Source: Bryobacterales bacterium
GTDB taxonomy: Bacteria > Acidobacteriota > Terriglobia > Bryobacterales > UBA6623
Assembly: GCA_022826925.1 (NCBI GenBank)
Contig: JAJDTX010000003.1
Coordinates: forward strand, 62,001-126,000
DNA: 64,000 nt
Direction: 5' to 3'
The notes beneath the pieces were generated by a model. It had not been told where the DNA came from, did no database searches, and saw only the letters and a list, made by a program, of their open reading frames with translations. Within the stretch, counting starts at the first letter, position 1. Every line of letters begins with the position of its first letter. Positions 1-7,996 of this stretch are shown in pieces. A program made the translations under genes and the position numbers.

Positions 1-2
1 TC

Positions 3-350
3 GCAGCGTTCGTCGACGGCTTCGACAGCGACACGGTGAAGGTGCACTTCGATACCGGCAACATCATGCAGTACCAGTTCCCGGAGCACTGGATCCCGAT
101 CTTGGGCAAGCGCATCAAGAACATTCACCTCAAGGAGTGGGACAAGCGCACCCAGGAGTTCAACCTCCACACCTTCCGCACGCTGCTCGACGGCACGACC
201 AACTGGCCGGCGGTGATCGCCGCGCTGGAGGGGATTGGCTACGACGGCTATCTCACCTTCGAGTACTTCCACCCGCACCAGCACTATCCCGAGGCGCTGA
301 TCTACCAGACATCGGACGCGCTGGATCGCATGCTGCGACGAAAGGCCTGA
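3..350 (+). CDS. Sugar phosphate isomerase/epimerase, C-terminal part (cut by window edge)
   Basis: This is the 3' end of a gene whose start lies left of the window; the frame is open from base 3. The roughly 115 visible residues have the pattern of the last strands of a xylose-isomerase-like TIM barrel (AP endonuclease 2 superfamily): a DTGN metal-site motif, then HLKEW, then NWPAVIAALEGIGYDGYLT and a Glu just after it. Family members isomerise or epimerise sugars or sugar phosphates such as hydroxypyruvate or ribulose 5-phosphate. The substrate cannot be told from this fragment. A 93-base gap separates it from gpmI on the same strand. Confidence 0.8.
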   Translation, partial: AAFVDGFDSDTVKVHFDTGNIMQYQFPEHWIPILGKRIKNIHLKEWDKRTQEFNLHTFRTLLDGTTNWPAVIAALEGIGYDGYLTFEYFHPHQHYPEALIYQTSDALDRMLRRKA

Positions 351-420
351 CGTCGTCCGCGGCGGGCAGAACGCGCGCGAGACGCTCCCCAGGCCCCCAA
401 GTCCCCGATCCGCACTGGGG

Positions 421-426
421 CATAAT
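421..426 (+). promoter_or_regulatory. Possible -10 element of gpmI
   Basis: CATAAT lies 17 bases before the gpmI start, in the short gap after the isomerase gene. No convincing -35 hexamer is visible 16 to 18 bases upstream, so this is a weak call. Confidence 0.25.
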
Positions 427-443
427 CGAGTCAAAGGGGCTCG

Positions 444-1985
444 ATGGGATTCTCCAAGCCACTGGTGCTGACAATCATGGACGGTTGGGGCCACAACCCC
501 GACCCCGCCAACAATGCGGTCGCGATGGCGCGCACGCCGACGTTCGACCGCCTCTGGGCGGAGAACCCCCACACGTACATCCGCACCGACGGGCCCTACG
601 TGGGCCTGCCCGCGGGACAGATGGGCAACAGCGAAGTCGGGCACCTCAACATCGGTTCCGGGCGCATCGTCCAGATGGACATCACCCGCATCGACGAAAT
701 GGCGCAGCTCGGCGCGTTCGACCGCAACCCGGCCCTGGCGGCGGCTTGGGACCGATCTCGCAGCGGCGGCGCGCTGCACCTGATGGGGTTGCTAAGCGAT
801 GGCGGCGTCCACTCCCAGGCCAGCCACTTGTACGCCCTGCTGGAAGCGGCCAAGCGCCAGCGCGTCAAGAATGTCTTCGTACACGCTTTCACCGACGGGC
901 GCGACACCCCCCCTCAGAGCGGCGTGGGCCACGTCGCTCAACTGCTGGCCTTCATGGAGCGCTTGGGCTGCGGGCGCCTGGCCACGGTCTGCGGGCGTTA
1001 CTACGCAATGGATCGAGACCGGCGCTGGGAGCGCACCGAGCGAGCCATGCGCGCGTTGCTGGACGGGCTGGGGCACAGGACTCAGGATCCTATAGCGGGC
1101 GTCGAGGCCTCCTATGCGGCCGGCGTCACCGATGAATTCATAGAGCCGATCGTAGTGACAGACGCCCAGGGCGCTCCGGTCGGACGAATCGGCAGCCGTC
1201 AGGCAGCCGTTTTCTTCAATTTCCGTGCCGACCGGGCGCGGCAGCTGACAAGTGCGCTCAACGACCCCCGGCTCGAAGGCATCAGTCGTGCCGGGCTGCC
1301 TGCGGACCTCGTGTTCGTTACGATGACCAAGTACGCGAAGGACTACCCCTACGACGTGGTCCTCGAGCCGCAGTTTCCCGATCGCATCCTGGGCGAGGTC
1401 TGCGCGGACCTGGGCTGGAGGAACCTGCGCGTGGCGGAGACCGAGAAGTACCCCCACGTGACCTACTTCTTCAACGGCGGCCGCGAACAGCCCTACGACG
1501 GCGAGGAGCGGGAGCTCGTGCCGTCGCCGAAGGTGGCGACCTACGACCTGCAACCCGAGATGAGCGCTGCCGGCGTCTGCGATGCGGTCGTGCACGGCAT
1601 CGAGAGCGGCTCGTTCGAACTCATCGTGGTCAATTTCGCCAACGGCGACATGGTCGGGCATACAGGCGTGATCGCGGCCGCCGTGCGAGCCTGCGAGACG
1701 GTCGATAGCTGCTTGGATCGGATCGAGGCGGCGCTCAAGATCCGCGGCGGACAGTGGATCGTGACAGCCGACCACGGCAATGCCGACCTGATGGTCGATC
1801 CGGAGACTGGCGCCCCGCACACGTATCACACCACGTTTCCCGTGCCGCTGATCTTGGTTGGCAATCATCGCGGGGGGCTCTCGGAAGGGGGCTCTCTGCG
1901 CGATATCTCTCCCACCATCCTGGGGTGCCTCGGCGTCGGCCGGCCGGCCGAAATGACTGGCCGCGACCTGCGCGGGGGCGACTGA
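444..1985 (+). CDS. gpmI: 2,3-bisphosphoglycerate-independent phosphoglycerate mutase
   Basis: Interconverts 3- and 2-phosphoglycerate in cytosolic glycolysis and gluconeogenesis through a phosphoserine intermediate, using Mn2+. The 513-residue length is normal for the family. The start shows the alkaline-phosphatase-superfamily signature LTIMDGWG. GNSEVGHLNIGSGR carries the catalytic serine (about residue 63). The C-terminal TADHGNADLM and GAPHTYHTT blocks carry metal ligands. Translation most likely starts at the ATG at 444. A Nudix gene follows after 7 bases on the same strand, so the two are probably co-transcribed. Nothing looks truncated. Confidence 0.97.
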   Translation: MGFSKPLVLTIMDGWGHNPDPANNAVAMARTPTFDRLWAENPHTYIRTDGPYVGLPAGQMGNSEVGHLNIGSGRIVQMDITRIDEMAQLGAFDRNPALAAAWDRSRSGGALHLMGLLSDGGVHSQASHLYALLEAAKRQRVKNVFVHAFTDGRDTPPQSGVGHVAQLLAFMERLGCGRLATVCGRYYAMDRDRRWERTERAMRALLDGLGHRTQDPIAGVEASYAAGVTDEFIEPIVVTDAQGAPVGRIGSRQAAVFFNFRADRARQLTSALNDPRLEGISRAGLPADLVFVTMTKYAKDYPYDVVLEPQFPDRILGEVCADLGWRNLRVAETEKYPHVTYFFNGGREQPYDGEERELVPSPKVATYDLQPEMSAAGVCDAVVHGIESGSFELIVVNFANGDMVGHTGVIAAAVRACETVDSCLDRIEAALKIRGGQWIVTADHGNADLMVDPETGAPHTYHTTFPVPLILVGNHRGGLSEGGSLRDISPTILGCLGVGRPAEMTGRDLRGGD

Positions 1986-1992
1986 CTCGCGC

Positions 1993-2412
1993 ATGCCGAA
2001 CGGATCCAAGACGGCCGGCCCGGTCCGCGCGGCAGGCGGGATCGTGTGGCGCGATCGCGACCGCAGCGAACTTGCGGTCATCTACCGGGATCGTTACGCG
2101 CCGGGCGAGTGCTGCTTGCCCAAGGGCAAGCTGGACCCGCCGGAAGGCTGGGAGGAGGCGGCCGTTCGCGAGGTACTCGAGGAGACCGGCTGCGCGGCCG
2201 AGATCGCCGGCTTTGCCGGACTGCTCCACTATCACGTCGGCAAGCGGCCCAAGGTCGTCGTCTACTTCGACATGTTCGCTGTCACCGAAGGGACGTTCCT
2301 GCCTTCGCAGGAAGTGACCAAGATGGCCTGGCTCAAGCCGCCTGAAGCCCTTGACGAACTCGCTCACGAAGGCGAGCGCGAGCTGCTCCGCGAGTTCCTC
2401 GAGCGAATCTGA
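1993..2412 (+). CDS. Nudix hydrolase
   Basis: A 139-residue single-domain protein expected to hydrolyse a nucleoside diphosphate linked to another group. It contains a perfect Nudix box (G-x5-E-x7-REVLEETG) at about residues 45-66, preceded by the usual RAAGGIVW strand. The PKGKLDPPEGW context resembles the diadenosine polyphosphate or MutT-like branch, but the substrate cannot be assigned from sequence alone. It starts 7 bases after the gpmI stop and ends 11 bases before the convergent minus-strand gene. Confidence 0.9.
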   Translation: MPNGSKTAGPVRAAGGIVWRDRDRSELAVIYRDRYAPGECCLPKGKLDPPEGWEEAAVREVLEETGCAAEIAGFAGLLHYHVGKRPKVVVYFDMFAVTEGTFLPSQEVTKMAWLKPPEALDELAHEGERELLREFLERI

Positions 2413-2423
2413 ACCGGCCGGGC

Positions 2424-2843
2424 TCAGTGCCTGCGGAGCTCGCGGAGGGCGTCGGCGTTGCTTTGCTCGCGCCTGCGCCTGCGCTCTTCGAGAATCTTCT
2501 CGTACTTGACCTGCTGGTCTTCGTAGAGCACTGACATGATGCGGTCGGCGCGCTGCCGGCGGATCGCCTCCAGCTCGGGCTCGATCGCTTCCCTGACAGA
2601 CTGGAAGCGCTCGCCGATTTCATCAAGGATGGCCGCGATCTGCTGGCGCTGTTCGATGTCAAGTTCCAAGTCCTCGGTCAGGTGGTTTAGCAGGCGCGTC
2701 CGGTACTCGGCGGGCGCGAGGTTCCGGCCGGGGCCGCCACGCACCGTGTACGAGTACACCCCGGCAGCTCCGAGAGCTGCGCCGGCCAAGCAAACTGAAG
2801 CGAGCGCGAGGAGCGCCCGCCTCTTAGGCTGCTGAAGCGTCAT
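2424..2843 (-). CDS. Small helical periplasmic protein, CnrX/Spy/CpxP-like candidate
   Basis: A 139-residue protein with an N-terminal membrane anchor or signal (residues about 10-32, Ala/Leu/Val rich) followed by a charged, almost wholly helical region without Pro or Gly breaks. That region carries the pattern LDIEQRQQIAAILDEI and a run of Arg and Glu, as in Spy/CpxP-fold proteins and the CnrX metal sensor. I chose the ATG at 2843 because it forms an ATGA overlap with the preceding gene; eight more in-frame residues exist upstream but lie inside that gene. As the third gene of an ECF sigma operon, it is a candidate envelope-stress or metal sensor. That role is inferred from fold and context. 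Confidence 0.6.
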   Translation of the reverse strand: MTLQQPKRRALLALASVCLAGAALGAAGVYSYTVRGGPGRNLAPAEYRTRLLNHLTEDLELDIEQRQQIAAILDEIGERFQSVREAIEPELEAIRRQRADRIMSVLYEDQQVKYEKILEERRRRREQSNADALRELRRH

Positions 2844-3184
2844 TGACCGTACCTGGCAAACACCCACACCGCGCCGTCGTGCTCGTCCATAGATTGGAGG
2901 GCGAGCGTGTCCACGTAAGTCGCGTTGAGCAACTCGGACTCGTCACGCTGGCTGGCCTGCGTCCAGTGGAAGCCGACCAGCAGGCCGGCGATGGCCACTG
3001 CCGAGAGCGCCAAGCGCGGGGCCCACGCGACTAGGTCGGTGGCCCAGCCGCTCTGTTCCTCGTGCCGCGCCCTGATCTTGTCCCAGACTTCGGCGACAAA
3101 CGAGGGGCCGGGCTCAAAGGCCACCATCATCTCGCGGTAGACCGAGAACAAGCGATCCAATAGCTCGTCATGTCTGGTCGTCAT
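2840..3184 (-). CDS. Short single-span membrane protein, candidate anti-sigma factor
   Basis: A 114-residue protein with a soluble N-terminal half (about 50 residues), one membrane segment (LALSAVAIAGLLVGF, about residues 54-69) and a short outer tail. Its start overlaps the 3' end of the ECF sigma gene by 17 bases and its stop overlaps the next start. Size, topology and position are those of small membrane anti-sigma factors such as CnrY. There is no HxxxCxxC zinc motif, so it is not a ZAS-type anti-sigma factor. The function is inferred from gene order. Confidence 0.5.
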   Translation of the reverse strand: MTTRHDELLDRLFSVYREMMVAFEPGPSFVAEVWDKIRARHEEQSGWATDLVAWAPRLALSAVAIAGLLVGFHWTQASQRDESELLNATYVDTLALQSMDEHDGAVWVFARYGQ

Positions 3185-3785
3185 GTCTGTCTCCCTCCGG
3201 TCGCGCCAAGCGTTGGTTGGCTTCCTCGGTGATCTTCCCGTACGCTTTCAGCGCTCGCTTGCGGGCACGGAAGAGCCGCACCTTGAGGACGTTGGTGTTG
3301 ACCTTGTACACGCTGCTCAACTCCTTGAGGGACAGGCCCTCGATTTCCTTGAGTACGAGCAAGAGCCGGTCCTCTTTCGAAACCCGGCCAAGCACCACCT
3401 CCAGCAACTCCTTGGCACCCGCCTTGTGGCCGTCTTCGATCGCCCTCCGTCCGCTCAACGCAGCGTCGATCGCGACGATCTGCTCCTCGCTCAAGTCCGC
3501 CATCCTGACGTCGATCTCCCTGCGCTTGCGGCGCAGGTAATCATAGCAGGCGTTGACGGTCAGGCGGTAGAGCCACGGCTCGAACACCTGCGGCGTCCTC
3601 AGCTGACCGATCGAGTCGTAGAGTCGGACGAATACCTCCTGCCCGACATCTTCGACATCGTCCCCGCGACTGATCATCCTGTAGACCGTACCCAGAATTC
3701 GCTTCCTGTACGCTCGGATGATCTCGCCGAAAGCCTCGTCGTCGCCCGACTGAGCCCTCTCGATCGTCTCGGGTTCAACCAGCAT
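3168..3785 (-). CDS. ECF-family RNA polymerase sigma factor
   Basis: A 205-residue sigma-70 family protein of the extracytoplasmic-function group. Region 2 runs from about residue 10 to 90, with the -10 recognition stretch VEDVGQEVFVRLYDSI and FEPWLYRLTVNACYDYLRRKR. Region 4 is near residues 130-190 (LVLKEIEGLSLKELSSVYKVNTNVLKVRLFRAR read in two parts), the usual -35 binding helix-turn-helix. It heads a three-gene minus-strand operon with a membrane protein and a periplasmic helical protein, which probably control it. The gene is complete. Confidence 0.95.
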   Translation of the reverse strand: MLVEPETIERAQSGDDEAFGEIIRAYRKRILGTVYRMISRGDDVEDVGQEVFVRLYDSIGQLRTPQVFEPWLYRLTVNACYDYLRRKRREIDVRMADLSEEQIVAIDAALSGRRAIEDGHKAGAKELLEVVLGRVSKEDRLLLVLKEIEGLSLKELSSVYKVNTNVLKVRLFRARKRALKAYGKITEEANQRLARPEGDRHDDQT

Positions 3786-3832
3786 TCAGGGGCAGCCGTT
3801 GCGAGCGGCGCCTGTGTTGTTTGCTCCAAGCA

Positions 3833-3862
3833 TTTAGGCGCAACCGTAGCAATTCAGGTTAC
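3833..3862 (-). promoter_or_regulatory. Possible ECF-type promoter of the sigma operon
   Basis: On the minus strand, GTAACC (3857-3862) is followed 16 bases later by CGCCTAAA (3833-3840), about 50 bases before the sigma gene start. The AAC core and spacing resemble -35 and -10 elements of ECF promoters, which often control their own operon. The match is loose. Confidence 0.2.
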
Positions 3863-3927
3863 GACAATTGGATGAACACAGTGAGCGGGCTGCGCCGCGC
3901 TCTCGGACTCGCCGCGGCGCGGCCGGA

Positions 3928-4650
3928 TCAACCGGCTGCCGTGCCGGTGCTCAGGCGCTGCAACTCGGCCAGTTCGTCAAGCTTGAGATGTCCGGTATAG
4001 ACCGCCATGCCCAGGGCTGCATGCACGCCGATACCGACAAGCGTGCGGATCTCCGAGATGCTGGCGATCCCTCCTGCGGCCGTGATCTCGTGGTCCGTTG
4101 CCGCCCGCAACCGGCGGTACCAGTCCAAGTCAGTGCCCTGCATCGTGCCCTCTTTGTCGACGTAGGTGCACAGGAACGTGCCGCAGTACGGCTCAAAGCG
4201 GGAAATGACCTCTTCAGCCGTCAGGGCCGTGGATTCGCGCCAGCCCTTAATCACGATGCGACCGTTCATGGAATCCAGAGAGATGATCAGTCGCTCGCGC
4301 CCGATGTTTCGGGCTAGCGCTTCAAGGAAATCGCTGTTCGGGCCGTTGTCGCAAAAGGCGGCTGTGCCGACGATGACCCGCTCGGCGCCGCTGCGGACCA
4401 AGTCTTCGGCACGCTCCAGCGTCCTGACACCGCCGCCTACCCAGGTGCGCGCTCGGCCAGCGATGCTCCGCACGATGGGCAGGTTTGAACCCTGCCCAAT
4501 GGCTTGGTCCAGGTCGATGACTTGGATAACCGGGAACGCCGAAAAGCGCTCCAGCATGGCGTCGGGAGAGTCGCCCTCAAGGGCCTTCTCCCGGCCCCGG
4601 ACGAGCTGGACGACCTTCCCATCCATCAGGTCGATACAGGGAATGATCAT
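3928..4650 (-). CDS. hisA: Phosphoribosylformimino-AICAR-P isomerase (HisA)
   Basis: Catalyses the fourth step of histidine synthesis, an Amadori rearrangement of ProFAR to PRFAR, in the cytosol. The 240-residue TIM barrel begins MIIPCIDLMDGKVVQLVRG with the catalytic Asp at residue 8; the second-half Asp lies in ISLDSMNG. Phosphate loops GGGVRTLE and AAGGIAS are present. Unlike the usual hisH-hisA-hisF order, this gene is separated from hisF by about 1.35 kb that holds a Uma2-family gene and spacers. It therefore probably needs its own promoter or read-through from the his run. Confidence 0.96.
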   Translation of the reverse strand: MIIPCIDLMDGKVVQLVRGREKALEGDSPDAMLERFSAFPVIQVIDLDQAIGQGSNLPIVRSIAGRARTWVGGGVRTLERAEDLVRSGAERVIVGTAAFCDNGPNSDFLEALARNIGRERLIISLDSMNGRIVIKGWRESTALTAEEVISRFEPYCGTFLCTYVDKEGTMQGTDLDWYRRLRAATDHEITAAGGIASISEIRTLVGIGVHAALGMAVYTGHLKLDELAELQRLSTGTAAG

Positions 4651-4997
4651 GGTCCGGTACGCACACTGCTCGGTCGGCAGCCCGAGACAGGTTCCAGCTT
4701 ATCCGAACCTGCTGGTGTCGCGAAGACCAGGGATCTAGTGAGGCGGAGCCTCAGAGCCATGAAGGCACGCAAGCGGGGGCGAGCGGAGTTCCCAGCGTCC
4801 CTCGCTTCGTGAACCGTGCAGAGCGAGCGGGAATATCGCAAATGGCGGCTTCCGTCGCCGCAGACCGCACGACTGCTGCAAAGCGTCGGTTGCAATCGAC
4901 ACCGTCTGAATCGGAAGCGTATCCGCAGCCTGGACCAGCAAGGCCTGCGCGGTGTTGTCTTGGCGGTTGGCTGGAAACCGCGCCGAACGCTGGAATC
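4651..4997. other. Intergenic spacer between hisA and the Uma2-family gene
   Basis: A 347-base stretch with no supported gene. It contains a small perfect stem (TGAGGC, 3-base loop, GCCTCA at 4739-4753) without a T tract. Open frames across it are continuations or shadows of the neighbouring genes. With the 251-base spacer on the other side of the Uma2 gene, it is one of the longest non-coding stretches in the window. Confidence 0.5.
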
Positions 4998-5753
4998 CTA
5001 AGCGGACTTGTCGGACAACCGCAGTCGCGCTTCCAATTCGCGAATCCGTTGATTCGCCTCGTCGCGCTCCCGCACGACTCTGTCGCGCTCCAGAACCGCC
5101 TCATCCCGCTCCACAACCGCCTCATCCCGCTCCCGCACCGCTTCCGCGTGCGTCGGCATGTCTTGCCCCAGCCGTGGATCATGAAAGCGCAGCAGCCACC
5201 GCTCCGCCCGCAACTCCAGCCCCAGTGCCTCGCTCCGGTGCCAGCCTTCCGCTCGCACAGCCCGCACCCGCTCGTAGCGACCACCGGCCAGCCGCCAGCC
5301 CTCCAGCCGCCCAGCAATCAACTCGCCCAGCGGGTCGAAGCGCCAGTATTCGTGCACCCCCATCCGCTCGTACGTGGCGCGCTTGGTGGTCGCGTCGCGA
5401 CGGCTCGTGGACGGCGACGCCACCTCCACCACGAAGCTCGGCACCACGCCGCCCTCCTCCCACAGCAGATACGACTTGCGCGCCTGCTTGTGCAAAGCGC
5501 CCAGCACCACGAACACGTCCGGCACCACCACGGCCGCGGGGTCGCCTTGGCGATAGTACAGCGCCATGCTGCCAGCCACATAGGCGTCTTGCCGGGCCTT
5601 GAAATGCGTATCCAGCTGACAACGCATGTCGATGATCGACCGCGCATGCGGGTCCGTCTCCATCAGGACCTTGCCGTCGGAGTACGGGTACTCCACCGGT
5701 TGTCCTGCGTCCGGTTCGGTGAGGGCTTCCACAAGCGTGCCGGGAGCGGCCAT
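4998..5753 (-). CDS. Uma2-family putative endonuclease (DUF820) with coiled-coil tail
   Basis: A 251-residue member of the Uma2/DUF820 family, which has a PD-(D/E)xK nuclease fold. The core is visible: PDVFVV (Asp79), SFVVEVASPST (Glu110), then Asp120 and Lys124 followed by YERMGVHEYW. After residue 205 it carries four seven-residue units of the type VRERDEA, then RIRELEARL, predicting a charged coiled coil. The biological role of the family is poorly known; copies are often scattered through genomes in variable numbers. The gene sits alone between hisF and hisA with long spacers on both sides, so it may be a later insertion into the his region. Confidence 0.85.
   Translation of the reverse strand: MAAPGTLVEALTEPDAGQPVEYPYSDGKVLMETDPHARSIIDMRCQLDTHFKARQDAYVAGSMALYYRQGDPAAVVVPDVFVVLGALHKQARKSYLLWEEGGVVPSFVVEVASPSTSRRDATTKRATYERMGVHEYWRFDPLGELIAGRLEGWRLAGGRYERVRAVRAEGWHRSEALGLELRAERWLLRFHDPRLGQDMPTHAEAVRERDEAVVERDEAVLERDRVVRERDEANQRIRELEARLRLSDKSA
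5058..5138 (-). repeat. Tandem 21-base coding repeats (heptad coiled coil)
   Basis: Within the 3' part of the Uma2-family gene, four near-identical 21-base units encode VRERDEA, VVERDEA, VLERDRV and VRERDE. The period of seven residues matches a coiled coil. Such repeats can gain or lose units by slippage without breaking the frame. Confidence 0.75.
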
Positions 5754-6004
5754 GGCTGCATGATAGCAGGCGGGATTGGGGCCGGAGCGAAGCCAGTTCG
5801 GGCCTGCTGGTCAGGTCCGGTTCCCTCGGAGCAGGCGGCTGAGATCTAGCGTCAAACCGCTCCCTACGATCAAACTAGCTGCTTGACTTGACTGTCAAAA
5901 GGGCAATTCCCCGAGCGAACACGCCTTCCCGGTAGAGCGACGCACGGGCATTCGACCCAGGCTGCTGCGGAATCAACTGTCCAGACCGCTGGATCTGCGG
6001 TGGT
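5754..6004. other. Intergenic spacer downstream of hisF
   Basis: A 251-base gap between the hisF stop and the Uma2 gene start. It holds an 11-base palindrome TTGACTGTCAA (5888-5898) and no recognisable gene. No hairpin with a T run was seen for the end of the his transcript. Confidence 0.4.
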
Positions 6005-6784
6005 TCAACTTGGCTGGACTTGCTCCAGAATTCGCACAGGAATCCCCGCTTTCGCGAGGATGCCCTTCAAGCCGTTTGACGTGTAGGTGCCGTAGTGAAA
6101 GATCGAGGCTGCCAGGGCCGCATCCGCGCAGCCGTCTGTCAGCACGTCCACAAAGTCCCGTGGCACGCCCCCGCCGCCGCTCGCAATGACCGGTATGCGT
6201 GTTGCCTCCGCGATGCTGCGGGTTAGCTCGCAGTCGAAGCCATCCTTGGTCCCGTCCGCATCCATCGATGTCAGCAGGATTTCGCCCGCTCCCGTGGACT
6301 CGCCCTGCTGGGCCCATCCGACCGCGTCGATCCCAGTGTCCTTGCGGCCGCCGTACGTGTTGACGCTCCAGCGCCGCGGCCCTTGGCGCCGGGCGTCGAT
6401 TGCCAGCACCACTGCTTGCGCTCCGAATTCTTCAGACAGTTCCCGTATCAGCCCGGGGCGCTCCACGGCGGCCGTGTTTACCGAGACCTTGTCCGCCCCT
6501 GCCATCAGGATCTTGCGCGCATCGGCGACGGATCGAATCCCTCCCCCAACGGTTAATGGGATGAACACCTTGCGAGCTGTCCGCAGCACCACGTCCACCA
6601 TCGTCTCGCGATGATCGCTCGATGCGGTGATGTCCAAGAACACCAGCTCGTCAGCGCCGTCCTCGTTGTAGCGCGCGCTGAGCTCGACGGGGTCGCCGGC
6701 GTCCTGCAGGCCGACAAAGTTCACCCCCTTGACCACCCGGCCCCCCGTGACGTCGAGGCAGGGGATGATGCGTCTGGTCAGCAT
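6005..6784 (-). CDS. hisF: Imidazole glycerol phosphate synthase cyclase subunit (HisF)
   Basis: Uses ammonia delivered by HisH to turn PRFAR into imidazole glycerol phosphate and AICAR. The 259-residue TIM barrel begins [20 protein letters not shown] with the catalytic Asp near residue 11; the second Asp is in VVLAIDARR. Phosphate-binding loops GGGIRS and SGGGG are intact. Its start overlaps the hisH stop by 7 bases, as expected for two subunits made in equal amounts. It is the last gene of the his run. Confidence 0.97.
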   Translation of the reverse strand: MLTRRIIPCLDVTGGRVVKGVNFVGLQDAGDPVELSARYNEDGADELVFLDITASSDHRETMVDVVLRTARKVFIPLTVGGGIRSVADARKILMAGADKVSVNTAAVERPGLIRELSEEFGAQAVVLAIDARRQGPRRWSVNTYGGRKDTGIDAVGWAQQGESTGAGEILLTSMDADGTKDGFDCELTRSIAEATRIPVIASGGGGVPRDFVDVLTDGCADAALAASIFHYGTYTSNGLKGILAKAGIPVRILEQVQPS

Positions 6785-7389
6785 GGCTCGACTTCTAGGA
6801 AGTTACGCACGATGCGCTGCCCAAGAGGGCCCGACTTCTCCGGGTGGAATTGCACGCCGAACACGTTGCCGCGTTCGAGAGCGGCGCAGAAGCTCTTCTC
6901 CGCATAGCTGCATAGGGCGGCGGCATGGCCGGCCGCGTCGGACGCGGGCACGTAGTAGCTGTTGGCGAAGTACACGTATGGTTCCGCCCCGATCTCGCGC
7001 AGGAGCCGCGATTCGCCCTGCACCTCGAGACGATTCCAGCCCATGTGCGGCACCCGCGCGTCGGAAGGAAAGCGCACCACGCGGCCCGGATAGACTCCCA
7101 GCCCCCGCTCGGGTGCCTCCTCGCTGCTTTCGAACAAGGCTTGCAGTCCGAGGCAGATTCCGAGGAACGGCACTCCGGCCGCAATCCGCTCGCGCAACGT
7201 CTTGCGCACCTGCAAGCGGTCCAAGGATCGCAGCAATTGGCCGTAGTGGCCGACTCCCGGCAGGATGATGCGGGCCGCGGACTCCAGCCCGGCTGCGTCC
7301 GAGACGATGCGAAACGGTGCCGCCACGCTTTCCAGCGTGTTGGCAACCGAGCGCAGGTTTCCGGCTCCGTAATCGAACACCGCGGTCAC
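6778..7389 (-). CDS. hisH: Imidazole glycerol phosphate synthase glutaminase subunit (HisH)
   Basis: Class I glutamine amidotransferase that supplies ammonia to HisF. The 203-residue protein has the full triad: Cys79 in FLGICLGLQ, and His182 and Glu184 in VQFHPEKSG. It begins with GTG, one base after the hisB stop, and overlaps hisF by 7 bases, so it is translationally coupled on both sides. Confidence 0.97.
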   Translation of the reverse strand: MTAVFDYGAGNLRSVANTLESVAAPFRIVSDAAGLESAARIILPGVGHYGQLLRSLDRLQVRKTLRERIAAGVPFLGICLGLQALFESSEEAPERGLGVYPGRVVRFPSDARVPHMGWNRLEVQGESRLLREIGAEPYVYFANSYYVPASDAAGHAAALCSYAEKSFCAALERGNVFGVQFHPEKSGPLGQRIVRNFLEVEPC

Positions 7390-7390
7390 T

Positions 7391-7996
7391 TCAGGCCCCT
7401 TTCGCCAGCACGCCCTTGGTGCTCGGAAGTTGATCCTTGAGTCGCGCGTCCCTAGAGCAGGCGAAGCGCATGGCCTTGGCCCAGCACTTGAAGAGCGCCT
7501 CGATGCGGTGGTGGCTCGAGCGTCCGTACAGGATCCGCAGGTGCAGGTTGGCGCCGCAATGCGACACGAAACCGTCGAAGAAGTCGTGCAAGAGTTCGAC
7601 CTGCAGGTCGCCGACCAAGCGGAATCGGGCCGGTGCCCGATATACGAGAGCCGGGCGTCCGCTCAGGTCCACCGCGGCAGCCGCGAGCGATTCATCCATG
7701 GGCATCAGGAAGTACCCGCTGCGCAGGATGCCCGTCTTGTCTCCAAGCGCGGACGCGAACGCCTGGCCCAGGACAATTCCGCAGTCCTCGACCGTGTGGT
7801 GCTGGTCCACGTCCAAGTCGCCGTCCGCCCTCAGGGTCAGGTCGAAGCCGCCGTGGCGGGCGAACGACTCCAGCATGTGATCGAAGAAGCGAATCCCGGT
7901 CTGGATCTCGTACTGGCCGGTGCCGTCGATGTTGAGATCGGCCCGGATGCGAGTCTCCTTGGTGTTGCGCTCAACTCGCGCCTTGCGTGGCGTCAT
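7391..7996 (-). CDS. hisB: Imidazoleglycerol-phosphate dehydratase (HisB, monofunctional)
   Basis: Dehydrates imidazole glycerol phosphate to imidazole acetol phosphate with a Mn2+ centre. The 201 residues cover only the dehydratase: [27 protein letters not shown] and [16 protein letters not shown] carry the metal-binding His and Glu residues. The N-terminal HAD phosphatase domain of the enterobacterial fusion is absent; a separate HAD gene lies immediately upstream with an ATGA overlap. Confidence 0.97.
   Translation of the reverse strand: MTPRKARVERNTKETRIRADLNIDGTGQYEIQTGIRFFDHMLESFARHGGFDLTLRADGDLDVDQHHTVEDCGIVLGQAFASALGDKTGILRSGYFLMPMDESLAAAAVDLSGRPALVYRAPARFRLVGDLQVELLHDFFDGFVSHCGANLHLRILYGRSSHHRIEALFKCWAKAMRFACSRDARLKDQLPSTKGVLAKGA

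Noticed and set aside
137-1135. 332-codon open frame over the isomerase and gpmI genes
   Set aside because: It lies in a shifted frame of two clear genes and is Arg/Pro/His rich, as expected for a shadow in GC-rich DNA.
4809-5849. 346-codon plus-strand frame opposite the Uma2 gene
   Set aside because: It is the antisense shadow of the Uma2 gene. Its repeats (RLIPLHNRLIPL type) are only the complement of the coiled-coil repeats.
5888-5898. Palindrome TTGACTGTCAA as a possible operator
   Set aside because: It is a single short site, 117 bases or more from any start codon it could control, and no second copy was seen near his genes.
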